Shown here one piece after another: positions 38,137 through 47,419 of a stretch of 64,000 nt of DNA; the stretch's first letter is position 1; each line of letters begins with the position of its first letter. The stretch is from Paracoccaceae bacterium (GTDB lineage: Bacteria > Pseudomonadota > Alphaproteobacteria > Rhodobacterales > Rhodobacteraceae): assembly GCA_030758115.1 (NCBI GenBank), contig JANREX010000048.1, forward strand, positions 20,775-84,774, read 5' to 3'. A model generated the notes under the pieces. That model made no database searches. It was not told the DNA's origin and was given only the letters and a program-made list of their open reading frames with translations. A program made the position numbers and the translations under genes.

Positions 38137-39243
38137 ATGCGCATGGACAACACTCGGTGCACGTCTGGATTGGTTTTTCTCGGTACGAGACCCCTCGATC
38201 TTCCGCTGCTGGCGAGCCGCCTTGAACGGGTGTTGGGCACGCGCGGCTTCCATGTCGGCCTGTCCGAGATGATGTCACAGGGTCACCTCAAGATGGGTCT
38301 GGGCGGTTTCGAACTGCATATGAACACCATGGAGAACCACCGCGAGGGGGACCACCGCGGTGGCATGCAGAGCATGGACCTGGCCATGAGCGATGCCTTC
38401 GCGCAGGAACAGGACACCGATCTGAAGGTCAACAGTGTCACGCAGACCCTGACGGTGACCATCATCAAGCTGCCATCGGAGCTTCCCAGCCTGCGCGAGG
38501 CGGAACGCTCTACCGCGACAGCCCATTCCGCCCTTGCACTGGCCACACTGGAACTGGCGCAGGTTCTTGATCCTGACTACGTGCAATGGCTGCAGCCCGA
38601 CATGATGCTGTCGACATCCTCTTTCCTGTCCGTGCTTGAAAAGGTCACGCCCCGCCGGGTCTCTGCAGCGGATCGCGCCGCCAAGGGACAGAACGAAACG
38701 GACAGACCCAAGCGCCCCACGCCGGTCTTGCCGCTGAACCAGAAAGGTGAAGCCACCGTGTCACGCCTTTTTCCCGATATCGAAGACACCTGCGAACGCC
38801 TGGAAAGCCAGACCCGCGTCGATGAGACACCCGAGGTGGCACCGGCCCGCGTTGACTCCTCCGGCCTGCCGTATCTGCGGGCAGTGTTCAATCGCGACGC
38901 CGAGACCGCCATGACCCCGGTGTCCGTCGCGGCACCTTCCGCAACGGCCAAGTCGGCAGAAGCCACGTATGACGCACCTGCCCTGACGGATGAGCCAAGC
39001 ACCACGTCGCGCGTGGCCACCTGGGCGATCTCGCTGACTGTCAGCCTGATCTCGGTGCCGGTCGGTCTGGCCTTGATGGTCTATAACCTTCTGCGCGGCG
39101 AAGACCTGCGCCTTGCGCTGACGGCACTGGCCCTGACGGGGGTGTTCACGGGCATGGCAAAGCTTGGCATGATCGAAACCGTGGTTGCGACCCTGTCCAC
39201 CCTGCCCGTCATCGGGCAGCTTCTGGCCTATCTGCCCATCTGA
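38137..39243 (+). CDS. Uncharacterised protein, soluble N-terminus and C-terminal TM pair
   Basis: Long ORF with no recognised family; two hydrophobic C-terminal segments. Confidence 0.75.
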   Translation: MRMDNTRCTSGLVFLGTRPLDLPLLASRLERVLGTRGFHVGLSEMMSQGHLKMGLGGFELHMNTMENHREGDHRGGMQSMDLAMSDAFAQEQDTDLKVNSVTQTLTVTIIKLPSELPSLREAERSTATAHSALALATLELAQVLDPDYVQWLQPDMMLSTSSFLSVLEKVTPRRVSAADRAAKGQNETDRPKRPTPVLPLNQKGEATVSRLFPDIEDTCERLESQTRVDETPEVAPARVDSSGLPYLRAVFNRDAETAMTPVSVAAPSATAKSAEATYDAPALTDEPSTTSRVATWAISLTVSLISVPVGLALMVYNLLRGEDLRLALTALALTGVFTGMAKLGMIETVVATLSTLPVIGQLLAYLPI

Positions 39244-39316
39244 TCCGGCACATCCGCGCGCCAATCCGATTGCCAGTCGCAAGACAGGCGGCTAGGCTTT
39301 CGGCAAAAGTGTACGG

Positions 39317-40135
39317 GTGTGTCACAAGATGCGTCATTTCGTCAAAGGGTCCATCATTTCCGTTGTCCTGGCGCTGGGGTGCGTGACCCCGGTACTGGGT
39401 GCGCAATGCGGCAATACCGCTGCCGGCTACGCGGCATGGAAGCGCGATTTCGCAAAGATCGCCGCGCGGGCCGGGGTCGGCGAACGCGGGCTTGCGGCAC
39501 TGGCCGGAACCACCTATGCGACCCGCACCATCGCAGCCGACCGCAATCAGAAAAGCTTTGGCTACACGCTTGAAAAATTCATGCAGGTGCGCGGCGCAGA
39601 TACGATCGTGGCGCAGGGCAAACGCCGCAAGGCGCGCGATGCCGCCTTCTATCAGGCGCTGGAACGGCAATATGGCGTGCCTGCGGGCGTGATCATCGCC
39701 ATCCATGGCATGGAAACCGCCTTCGGCAATTTCATGGGCGACAGCAATGTCGTGTCCGCGATTGCCACGCTGGCCTATGACTGCCGCCGCTCGGACTTCT
39801 TCGCAGGCCATACGATTGCGGCGCTGCAACTGGTGGATCGCGGCACGATCACCCCGCAATCCATCGGCGCGAAGCATGGCGAGTTGGGCCATACGCAGTT
39901 CCTGCCCGGCAACGTGCTGACCTATGCGGTCGATGCGAATGGTGACGGTCGCATCGACATGAACAACATGACCGATGCCCTTGCATCCACGGCGAATTTC
40001 CTGCGCCAGAAAGGCTGGCAACCCGGCAAGGGCTACCAGGAGGGAGAGCCGAATTTCCGTGTCATCCAGGAATGGAACGCGGCCGGCGTCTATCAGAAGG
40101 CCATCGCCATCATGGCCCGCCGCATCGACGGCTGA
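39317..40135 (+). CDS. Lytic murein transglycosylase, MltB-like
   Basis: Signal peptide; YGVPAGVIIAIHGMETAFGNFMGDSNVVSAIATLAYDCRRSDFF, GELGHTQFLPGNVLTYAVDANGDG. Confidence 0.9.
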   Translation: MCHKMRHFVKGSIISVVLALGCVTPVLGAQCGNTAAGYAAWKRDFAKIAARAGVGERGLAALAGTTYATRTIAADRNQKSFGYTLEKFMQVRGADTIVAQGKRRKARDAAFYQALERQYGVPAGVIIAIHGMETAFGNFMGDSNVVSAIATLAYDCRRSDFFAGHTIAALQLVDRGTITPQSIGAKHGELGHTQFLPGNVLTYAVDANGDGRIDMNNMTDALASTANFLRQKGWQPGKGYQEGEPNFRVIQEWNAAGVYQKAIAIMARRIDG

Positions 40136-40897
40136 TCACAGCGTGCGCGGCCACAAGGCCTGCACGACATCGCGCGCCAGCACGCTGGTATGAATGCCAA
40201 AGACAACCGCACCGCTCTGCGGAAGCCTGACCAGGCTTTGACGCTCGGTCCGCAGATAGTCGGCGCTTTGGGCACCGCGTTCGATCCTGCGGTCATTCTC
40301 GCGGCGGGGCTGGTGCAGGGTCGGGTCGACATACCACAGGGCGTTGAACCGCCACAGCGGGCGGCCCACCTGCACACCGTCGAACAACCGCTGCACCCGC
40401 CGCGCCATGGTCGCGTCATACTCGGCGACCGGCAGGTGAATCCCGATCAGCGGGCGCAGGTACTTTTCCTCCAGCGTCCAGCTTGCCGGAAAGCATAGCA
40501 CCGCAGCGGTCAGCACATGTTCGTCGCCGCGCTTTTCCATCAGGCACAGATCCTGCTGCACCAGATGGCCCAAGGTGCCCATCGGATCGTCGCGTTCTAT
40601 GGCGACCGTCACACCATCCGGCCGGCGCACCTGCCCTGCCCCGACGGCGTGATCCCCGCGCCCTGCGAGAACCTCAAGCACCGCCTCAAGAAGCTCCTCG
40701 GCCGCCGGGCGTGCGCCCTCGTCCATGGCGATGACCTTGTCACGCCGCTCGGCCAGCAGGCGCGTCCGCTCTGCCATCTGCGGTCCATGGGCATCATCCA
40801 CGATGATCCAGTCATCGGGCTCCATCGGCGCGATGCCCGGCAGCGGTTTGTGATGTGTCGGATCGTAGCCCAGGCGTGTCTGAAGGATCGGTGTCAT
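40136..40897 (-). CDS. DUF3445 family protein (heme-dependent oxidative N-demethylase-like)
   Basis: CFPASWTLEEKYLRPLIGIHLPVAEYDATMARRVQRLFDGVQVGRPLWRFNALWY. Confidence 0.82.
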   Translation of the reverse strand: MTPILQTRLGYDPTHHKPLPGIAPMEPDDWIIVDDAHGPQMAERTRLLAERRDKVIAMDEGARPAAEELLEAVLEVLAGRGDHAVGAGQVRRPDGVTVAIERDDPMGTLGHLVQQDLCLMEKRGDEHVLTAAVLCFPASWTLEEKYLRPLIGIHLPVAEYDATMARRVQRLFDGVQVGRPLWRFNALWYVDPTLHQPRRENDRRIERGAQSADYLRTERQSLVRLPQSGAVVFGIHTSVLARDVVQALWPRTL

Positions 40898-40998
40898 GGC
40901 GTCATCTGTTCCAAAAAACGACCTGTGTGCAAGTCGGTTTGGGAAGGGACAGCCCCCGCCATGCAAGAAGATGCTGGCTCAGCAGCGGAGAGACCACG

Positions 40999-42339
40999 AT
41001 GAACCAGCATTACAGCGACAGACGCAAGATCGACCCCACGCGCGGTGCCACCCTGGCCGATGGCAGCCCCAACGACATGGACCGGGTGGAAATCGGGCCG
41101 ACGCTTCTGGCCTTCGACGAATGGGCGGCGGCCGGGCTGAGCCTGCCTGATCTGCCAGCGATGCGCCAATATCGTTTCGACCGGCTGGTTCAGTTCATCC
41201 AGGCGCGCGACTATGCGGGCCTGTTGATGTTCGACCCGCTGAACATCCGCTATGCCACCGACAGCACCAACATGCAGCTGTGGAACACCCACAACCCGTT
41301 CCGCGCCGTGCTGATCTGCGCCGATGGCTACATGGTGATCTGGGATTACAAGAACGCCATGTTCCTCAGCCGCTTCAACCCGCTTGTGCGCGAACAGCGA
41401 TCCGGCGCGGACCTGTTCTATTTCGACCGGGGCGACAAGGTCGATGTGGCCGCCGATGTCTTTGCAAACGAGGTCCGTGCCCTGCTGTCGGCCCATGCCG
41501 GCACCAACAAGCGGCTGGCTGTCGACAAGATCATGCTGCACGGCCTGCGCGCGCTTGAAGCGCAGGGGCTTGAGATCATGGAAGGCGAGGAGTTGACCGA
41601 AAAGGCCCGCGCCGTGAAAGGACCGGACGAGATCCTGGCGATGCGCTGCGCCTCGCATGCCTGCGAGGCTGCCGTGGCCGAGATGGAACGCGCCGCACGC
41701 GCGGGCATCCCCGGCGGTCGCATGTCAGAGGATGACGTCTGGGCCGTGCTTCATGCGGAAAACATCCGCCGCGGCGGCGAATGGATCGAGACGCGGCTGC
41801 TGGCCTCGGGGCCACGGACCAATCCCTGGTTCCAGGAATGCGGCCCGCGCATCATCCAGAACAACGAGATCGTGGCCTTCGATACCGATCTGATCGGCGC
41901 CTATGGCATCTGCATCGACATCAGCCGGACATGGTGGGTGGGCGACCGTGCCCCGCGTCCCGACATGGTTTCGGCGATGCAACACGGGATCGATCACATC
42001 CGCCACAACATGTCCCTGCTGAAACCGGGGGTGAGCTTGCGCGACCTGACCTTCAAGTCACATCCGCTGGATCCGCAATACCAGCGCGGCAAATATGGCT
42101 GCCTGATGCACGGCGTTGGCCTTTGCGATGAATGGCCCCTGATCTGCTATCCGGACAATTTCGTCGAAGGCGCCTATGACTATGCTCTGGAACCCGGCAT
42201 GGTCCTTTGCGTCGAGGCGCTGATCAGTCCCGAGGGCGGAGATTTCTCGATCAAGCTGGAGGATCAGGTCCTGATCACCGAGGATGGGCACGAGAACCTG
42301 ACCCGCTATCCCTTTGATCCGGCGCTGTGCGGCGCGTGA
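40999..42339 (+). CDS. dddP: Dimethylsulfoniopropionate lyase DddP-like (M24 metallopeptidase fold)
   Basis: MNQHYSDRRKIDPTRGATLADGSPNDMDRVEIGPT...FDPLNIRYATDSTNMQLWNTHNPFRAVLICADGYMVIWDYKNA...; FDTDLIGAYGICIDISRTWW; MHGVGLCDEWP. Confidence 0.9.
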   Translation: MNQHYSDRRKIDPTRGATLADGSPNDMDRVEIGPTLLAFDEWAAAGLSLPDLPAMRQYRFDRLVQFIQARDYAGLLMFDPLNIRYATDSTNMQLWNTHNPFRAVLICADGYMVIWDYKNAMFLSRFNPLVREQRSGADLFYFDRGDKVDVAADVFANEVRALLSAHAGTNKRLAVDKIMLHGLRALEAQGLEIMEGEELTEKARAVKGPDEILAMRCASHACEAAVAEMERAARAGIPGGRMSEDDVWAVLHAENIRRGGEWIETRLLASGPRTNPWFQECGPRIIQNNEIVAFDTDLIGAYGICIDISRTWWVGDRAPRPDMVSAMQHGIDHIRHNMSLLKPGVSLRDLTFKSHPLDPQYQRGKYGCLMHGVGLCDEWPLICYPDNFVEGAYDYALEPGMVLCVEALISPEGGDFSIKLEDQVLITEDGHENLTRYPFDPALCGA

Positions 42340-42448
42340 TGACAGGGTAGCGCCAAACCTCGCGCCGCGTCACCTTGACGTGAGACCCCTGACACATGGG
42401 TTGCGGCTGGCCTGCCGCAAGCCCAGTCTGATGTGCAGACGTCAGGAC

Positions 42449-43669
42449 ATGGATATGGCAAGCAGACACATCACTTTCACAGGCCACGATGGCAGCGCGC
42501 TGGCCGCCCGGCTTGACCTGCCCGAGGGTCCGCATCTTGCGACGGCATTGCTGGCGCATTGCTTTACCTGCTCCAAGGATATCGCCGCCGCGCGGCGTAT
42601 CGCGCAGCGCCTGGCGGCGATGGGGATCGCTGTCCTGCGGTTCGATTTCACCGGACTTGGCCATTCGGGGGGTGAGTTCGCCAATACCGGCTTCACCTCG
42701 AATGTCGCGGATATCCTGGCCGCCGCCTCATGGCTGCGCGACAACGGCATGCCGGCCAAGCTGCTGATCGGGCATTCGCTGGGCGGTGCGGCCATCCTCA
42801 AGGCCGCGCCGGACATTGACGGGATCAAGGCGGTGGTGACGCTTGGCGCCCCCTTCGATCCGGCCCATGTGACCCATAATTTCGGGGATGCGCTGGACCA
42901 TATCCGCGACAGGGGCGAAGCCGAGGTGGACCTGGGCGGCCGCCCCTTCCGCATCACCCGCACCTTCGTCGAGGATATCGAAGCCGCATCGATCACCCCG
43001 GAACTGCAGCGATTGAAGGCCGCACTTCTGGTGATGCACGCCCCGCTGGACAAGATCGTCGGGATCGACAATGCCACACGGATCTTCACCGCCGCGCGCC
43101 ACCCCAAAAGCTTCGTCACGCTGGATGACGCGGATCACCTGATCAGCCGGGCCTCGGATGCCGACTACGCCGCCGAGGTCATGGCAAGCTGGGCCAGCCG
43201 CTATCTGGATCTGCGCCCGCCCGCGCCGCCCCCCGGCGTGCCCGAAGGGATCGTGCGCGTTTCCGAGGCCGATGCCGAGGGCTTTCTGCAGGATGTGATC
43301 GCCGGTCCCCAGCACCATGCCCTGGCGGATGAGCCACGCGCCTATGGCGGCACAAATCGCGGGATGTCGCCCTATGGCTTCATCTCGGCGGGTCTGGGCG
43401 CCTGCACCTCGATGACGATCCGCATGTATGCCCGCCGCAAAGGCTGGCCACTGGATCATGTCCGGGTGGATGTCAGCCACGACAAGATGCATGCGCAGGA
43501 TGCGAAATCAGGCCTTGGCGACAAGATCGACAGCTTTCGCCGGGAAATCCACCTTGAGGGGGCGCTGAGCGACGATCAGCGCGCAAGGCTGCTGGAGATT
43601 GCCGACAAATGCCCGGTGCATCGCACGCTCAGGCAAAGCAGCACCATCCACACGGTCCTGGCCGGCTGA
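42449..43669 (+). CDS. Bifunctional alpha/beta hydrolase-OsmC family protein
   Basis: ALLAHCFTCSKDIAAARRIAQRLAAMGIAVLRFDFTGLGHSGGEF, GHSLGGAA; OsmC C-terminus. Confidence 0.92.
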   Translation: MDMASRHITFTGHDGSALAARLDLPEGPHLATALLAHCFTCSKDIAAARRIAQRLAAMGIAVLRFDFTGLGHSGGEFANTGFTSNVADILAAASWLRDNGMPAKLLIGHSLGGAAILKAAPDIDGIKAVVTLGAPFDPAHVTHNFGDALDHIRDRGEAEVDLGGRPFRITRTFVEDIEAASITPELQRLKAALLVMHAPLDKIVGIDNATRIFTAARHPKSFVTLDDADHLISRASDADYAAEVMASWASRYLDLRPPAPPPGVPEGIVRVSEADAEGFLQDVIAGPQHHALADEPRAYGGTNRGMSPYGFISAGLGACTSMTIRMYARRKGWPLDHVRVDVSHDKMHAQDAKSGLGDKIDSFRREIHLEGALSDDQRARLLEIADKCPVHRTLRQSSTIHTVLAG

Positions 43670-43676
43670 CGCCCCT

Positions 43677-44081
43677 TCAGGCGTTTCCGTTGACTTTTTC
43701 CTGATGTGCCGCCCATGCCTTTTCGATCTCGCCGCACAGCTCGGTCGGATCAAAGGGTTTGGTGATCACGGTCAACGCGCCCTTGTTCAGCATGTTCTGC
43801 GAAAAATTCTCTTCCGCCTTGGCTGTCACGAAAACCGCCGGAATGTCCTTGAAACCCGGCAGGGTCCGCAGGGCGCTCCAGGTTTCCATGCCGTCCATGT
43901 CGGGCATCATGAAATCCAGCAGGAACAGTTGCGGCTCGCAGCCCTCTGCCCCGGCCATGGCATCCTGCCCGGATTCAAACTGATCCACGTGATAGCCCCC
44001 GATCATCTCGAGGGAGATCTTGATGATCATCCGAATGTCTTCGGCATCATCCACATGCAGGATACGTTGCAGTTTTTCCAT
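43677..44081 (-). CDS. REC-only response regulator
   Basis: RILHVDDAEDIRMIIKISLEMIGGY, LFLLDFMMPDMDGMETW, ITKPFDP; no output domain. Confidence 0.93.
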   Translation of the reverse strand: MEKLQRILHVDDAEDIRMIIKISLEMIGGYHVDQFESGQDAMAGAEGCEPQLFLLDFMMPDMDGMETWSALRTLPGFKDIPAVFVTAKAEENFSQNMLNKGALTVITKPFDPTELCGEIEKAWAAHQEKVNGNA

Positions 44082-44270
44082 CTCAGTCGCCTTTGACGCC
44101 CAAAAGCCAGGGCAATGCGCCACCAGAACAACGATTACTGCACAAAACGGGCCTGCCTGGCCCTTGATCTACACTCTGTCAGATCGGCCCCACGATCAAC
44201 CCGTGAAACCTGCCCGGCCCCCAAAGTTCCGCGGTGGTGCGGCGCAACCGCCACCGCCGGCACAAGCGGA

Positions 44271-45689
44271 TCATGCCGTCTTGCGCCTGCCCGGCTGGAT
44301 TATGTCCGAATGGGTCGCGGTTTGAGCCTGGGGAACGATATCGAATTCGATGAAGAAGGTCGTTCCCTTTCCAAGCGTGCTTTCATAATCGATATGACCA
44401 TCGTGACGTTCGACGATCTTCTTCGAGATGTTCATGCCAAGCCCGGTACCGCCGACGCGACGCTGGTCGGATGAATCCACCTGGCTGAACCTGCCAAACA
44501 CCCGCTCCTTGGCGTTGTCGGGGATACCGACGCCCTTGTCCTTGACATAGATGCGCACCTTCCCGTCATGGCGCTTGACCTGGATGTCGACCGTGCCGCC
44601 CTTGTGGGAAAACTTGGATGCATTCGAGATCAGGTTCGCCATCACCTGGGACAGTCTATCCGCGTCCCCGTTGATGAACATTTCATCGTCGGCCTGGCTC
44701 ACGGCAAGCGTGACACCCATCTGCTCGGCATAGCCTTCGCTCATCGCCACGGATTCGGCGACCAGTTCGCGCACGTTCAGCAGGTCGAACCGGAATGCCA
44801 TTTCGCCCACTTCGATCTTCTGCAGGTCCAGCAAGTCGTTGATCAGGTCGGCAAGGCGTTTGCTGTTCTTGCCGGCAACGGCCAGAACCGGCTTCATCTG
44901 GTCAGGCAAAGGCCCGAGCACACCGCTGTTCACCAGATCCAGCGTACCCTTGATCGAAGTCAGCGGCGTGCGCAGCTCATGGCTGACGGTGGACAGGAAC
45001 TGCGACTTGATCTCAAGCGCTTCCTTGGTTTTCTGGTGCTCAAGCGTGATTTCCTCGATCTGCGCCAGACCGCGACGGTAGAGCCGCAGGAACACGAAGG
45101 AGCAATCGACGATGAAGTACATCACGAAGGCGACCGTGAAGAACTGCAGCCAGACTTCGGAATCCAGCGGCGGGTTCAGACGGATGATGTCCCAGGTGCC
45201 GATGAAGATGAAGGTCAGCCCGTAGATGATCAGACGCAGGAACAGCGCCGGCAGCAGCTGATGGTTGTTCACCGCCGCAAACAGCGATGCGGCGAACAGG
45301 AAGAACAGGGGCGTGAAATGCCCGCCCGATGTCTGTTGCAGGGTGATCATGATCACGAAAAGGCTGATCGAAAGCGCGCTGGCGACGGTGTTCAGCATCA
45401 CCCAGATCAGGAAGAGGCGCGCGCGGCCAGGATTGTGATCGGTCCATTCGTTCACCCGGCGCGCCAGGATCAGATCCAGCACTTCGGTGAACAGAACGGC
45501 GGCGTAGGCCGAAAAGGATACGACGGGATCGAAATAGAAGGCCGCAAGAAGGGTCGCCGCAAGAAAGATCGCCTGGCGCTGCCAGATCAGGTTCTCGCTG
45601 ACGTTGATGTAATCCTTCAGCTGCCGTTCTAGCCGCTCGATTGGATACCAATCGTCCTTCTTGATAAGGAATTGCTCGACGATAGCCAT
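44271..45689 (-). CDS. Membrane sensor histidine kinase
   Basis: Multiple TM; STVSHELRTPLTSIKGTLDLV; NLISNASKFSHKGG; DKGVGIPDNAKERVFGRFSQVD; GGTGLGMNISKKIVERHDG. Confidence 0.94.
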   Translation of the reverse strand: MAIVEQFLIKKDDWYPIERLERQLKDYINVSENLIWQRQAIFLAATLLAAFYFDPVVSFSAYAAVLFTEVLDLILARRVNEWTDHNPGRARLFLIWVMLNTVASALSISLFVIMITLQQTSGGHFTPLFFLFAASLFAAVNNHQLLPALFLRLIIYGLTFIFIGTWDIIRLNPPLDSEVWLQFFTVAFVMYFIVDCSFVFLRLYRRGLAQIEEITLEHQKTKEALEIKSQFLSTVSHELRTPLTSIKGTLDLVNSGVLGPLPDQMKPVLAVAGKNSKRLADLINDLLDLQKIEVGEMAFRFDLLNVRELVAESVAMSEGYAEQMGVTLAVSQADDEMFINGDADRLSQVMANLISNASKFSHKGGTVDIQVKRHDGKVRIYVKDKGVGIPDNAKERVFGRFSQVDSSDQRRVGGTGLGMNISKKIVERHDGHIDYESTLGKGTTFFIEFDIVPQAQTATHSDIIQPGRRKTA

Positions 45690-46074
45690 GATCTCGAGGA
45701 TCTCCGTTTATCGGACCTATCCAGGTACGGTCCTACCTTCATTTGCCTGTCCAGTGTAAGTCTGGCCCCCGGATCGTGATCCGGATCTTCTGCCCGACTT
45801 GCAAACCTTCAACCTTGAAACGCCTGATACACCATTGCTCTGACCTGCATCCGGAAGAACCTTGTTTTCGCGGTTTACCTCTCAAACCCCGGGGATGAAC
45901 TTCTGCTCAAACCGAAGAATGAAGGGGCAAAAAACCGGAAAAATCCACCCAAACATGCAAACCTCACAGAACAATGGATAATTCGGGAATATGACAACAA
46001 AAAGGCTGCCGAATGGTAAAGTTTGAGCAACCAAACCCATATGCACCACTATGGCCTGCAAAATGCGAAATAAA

Positions 46075-46111
46075 CAAGGCAGCACACAAGGCAAGACTGC
46101 CCGCTGCCTTG
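46075..46111 (-). terminator. Nested hairpin terminator downstream of the luxI-like gene
   Basis: CAAGGCAGC...GCTGCCTTG perfect 9-bp arms with inner GGCA/TGCC pairing, then TTTATTT on minus strand. Confidence 0.65.
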
Positions 46112-46142
46112 ATTGCCCCCAGAAATAAACCGGAAGCTGACT

Positions 46143-46907
46143 TCAGTTCACATACTTGGCGACGGTGAACAGCGCAGCCTGGCTTACCGTGTCGTCGATC
46201 GAGAATTTCGGCCCGACCGGCACCGCGCTGAGATCCAGCCGCCTGAGCCATCGCGACCAGACGGCGGGAACGATCCCGATCACATGTGTCGCGCCATAGC
46301 TGCGCGCGGACTGGCTCAATTGCCCCATCAGGGCCGCCTGCACCGCAAGGCGCCGATGCGCGGGCACATCATTGGACACGAAAAGGCGCGATGCCTCCCA
46401 GATCTGCGGGTTCACAGGTGCCTCGAAGAACAGCACATCCGTGGGAATGCTTTCCAGCATGCCCTTTTGCGCGTCCCGCAGCATGTAGGAATAGACGCCG
46501 CATTGCGCGGTCGTCGGCGTCAGCCGGATGCCCGCCAGGATCTCGCCAAACTCGTGCACCACGATCCAACGGCTCAGCGGGGTGTCGTATTGATCGAATT
46601 CCATGCCCTCTGCCTCGGGCAGGCTCCAGTGCAGCTGGTCGATGAAGGTCTTCTTGCGCGCCTTCAAAAGGCTGACGAAGAGATCACCGTAAAGATGCAT
46701 GTTGGAGAAGGACAAGGTCGTCGTTTTGACATGGCCCATCACGGCCGAAACGGCCTCGGGTATCTTGGGCTTTACGGCAGGAAGATCCGGAAGCAGATCA
46801 CGCAAACGCGGACTTGCTACCTGAGGGTGTTTACTGCCTGCAGGCATGAGATCGGGAAAAACGGACCGCGAAGGCACGCCCCCTGCGGATGCTCTGCTGT
46901 GTTTCAT
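46143..46907 (-). CDS. LuxI-like acyl-homoserine-lactone synthase family protein
   Basis: LLKARKKTFIDQLHWSLPEAEGMEFDQYDTPLSRWIVVHE-FGEILAGIRLTPT...IWEASRLFV matches autoinducer synthase pattern. Confidence 0.82.
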   Translation of the reverse strand: MKHSRASAGGVPSRSVFPDLMPAGSKHPQVASPRLRDLLPDLPAVKPKIPEAVSAVMGHVKTTTLSFSNMHLYGDLFVSLLKARKKTFIDQLHWSLPEAEGMEFDQYDTPLSRWIVVHEFGEILAGIRLTPTTAQCGVYSYMLRDAQKGMLESIPTDVLFFEAPVNPQIWEASRLFVSNDVPAHRRLAVQAALMGQLSQSARSYGATHVIGIVPAVWSRWLRRLDLSAVPVGPKFSIDDTVSQAALFTVAKYVN

Positions 46908-47117
46908 TGCCTGCTCTCAATTTTTTTTTCCAGTAGATGAAAATTACCCATCACCGTCCAGACCAAAGTGGTTTTTGCTTCTCTTTTCTGCCTTATTTTT
47001 TCCATATTTGAAAAGATGCAACACTTTTGCGGTACTAATGATCGGCGAATATCCGCCTTCCAAACACCCCTAAGTTGAGGCACCTACAGGCTTTCCCTTT
47101 GAATTTGAATGGTTTTT

Positions 47118-47153
47118 CGCGCAGCCGCTGCGCGATCAGCCTGCTGGCAGGCT
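47118..47153. other. Two tandem perfect 7-bp hairpins in an AT-rich intergenic region
   Basis: CGCGCAG-CCG-CTGCGCG and AGCCTGC-TG-GCAGGCT then TTTT on plus strand. Confidence 0.65.
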
Positions 47154-47367
47154 TTTGACGCAGGTGACAGAAAGGCAATTCCGTCAAAAGATACGCGGCG
47201 CTGTGTGTCTTGCGATTTACATCGGTGAAACAGCCGGATTTCGCACAAGCAATGCCCCCGGACCCTCAGCCTTTGCCTGCTGCAAAAGACGATCCGAAAT
47301 CATGACACACCGGTGCGCAGGGCGTGGTCCTGCGGGGCGACAATACTAGATGGAGTATGCCGAAACG

Positions 47368-47394
47368 AAAAAAGCGCAACACATGGTTGCGCTT
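47368..47394 (-). terminator. Intrinsic terminator of bioY
   Basis: Minus strand AAGCGCAAC-CATGT-GTTGCGCTT then TTTT. Confidence 0.88.
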
Positions 47395-47419
47395 CCTTCA
47401 TTCACATGATGTCGCCAGT

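Noticed and set aside
45882-46094. 70-aa hydrophobic minus-strand ORF in the AT-rich gap
   Set aside because: Overlaps a terminator-like hairpin, no SD, no family resemblance; likely chance ORF.
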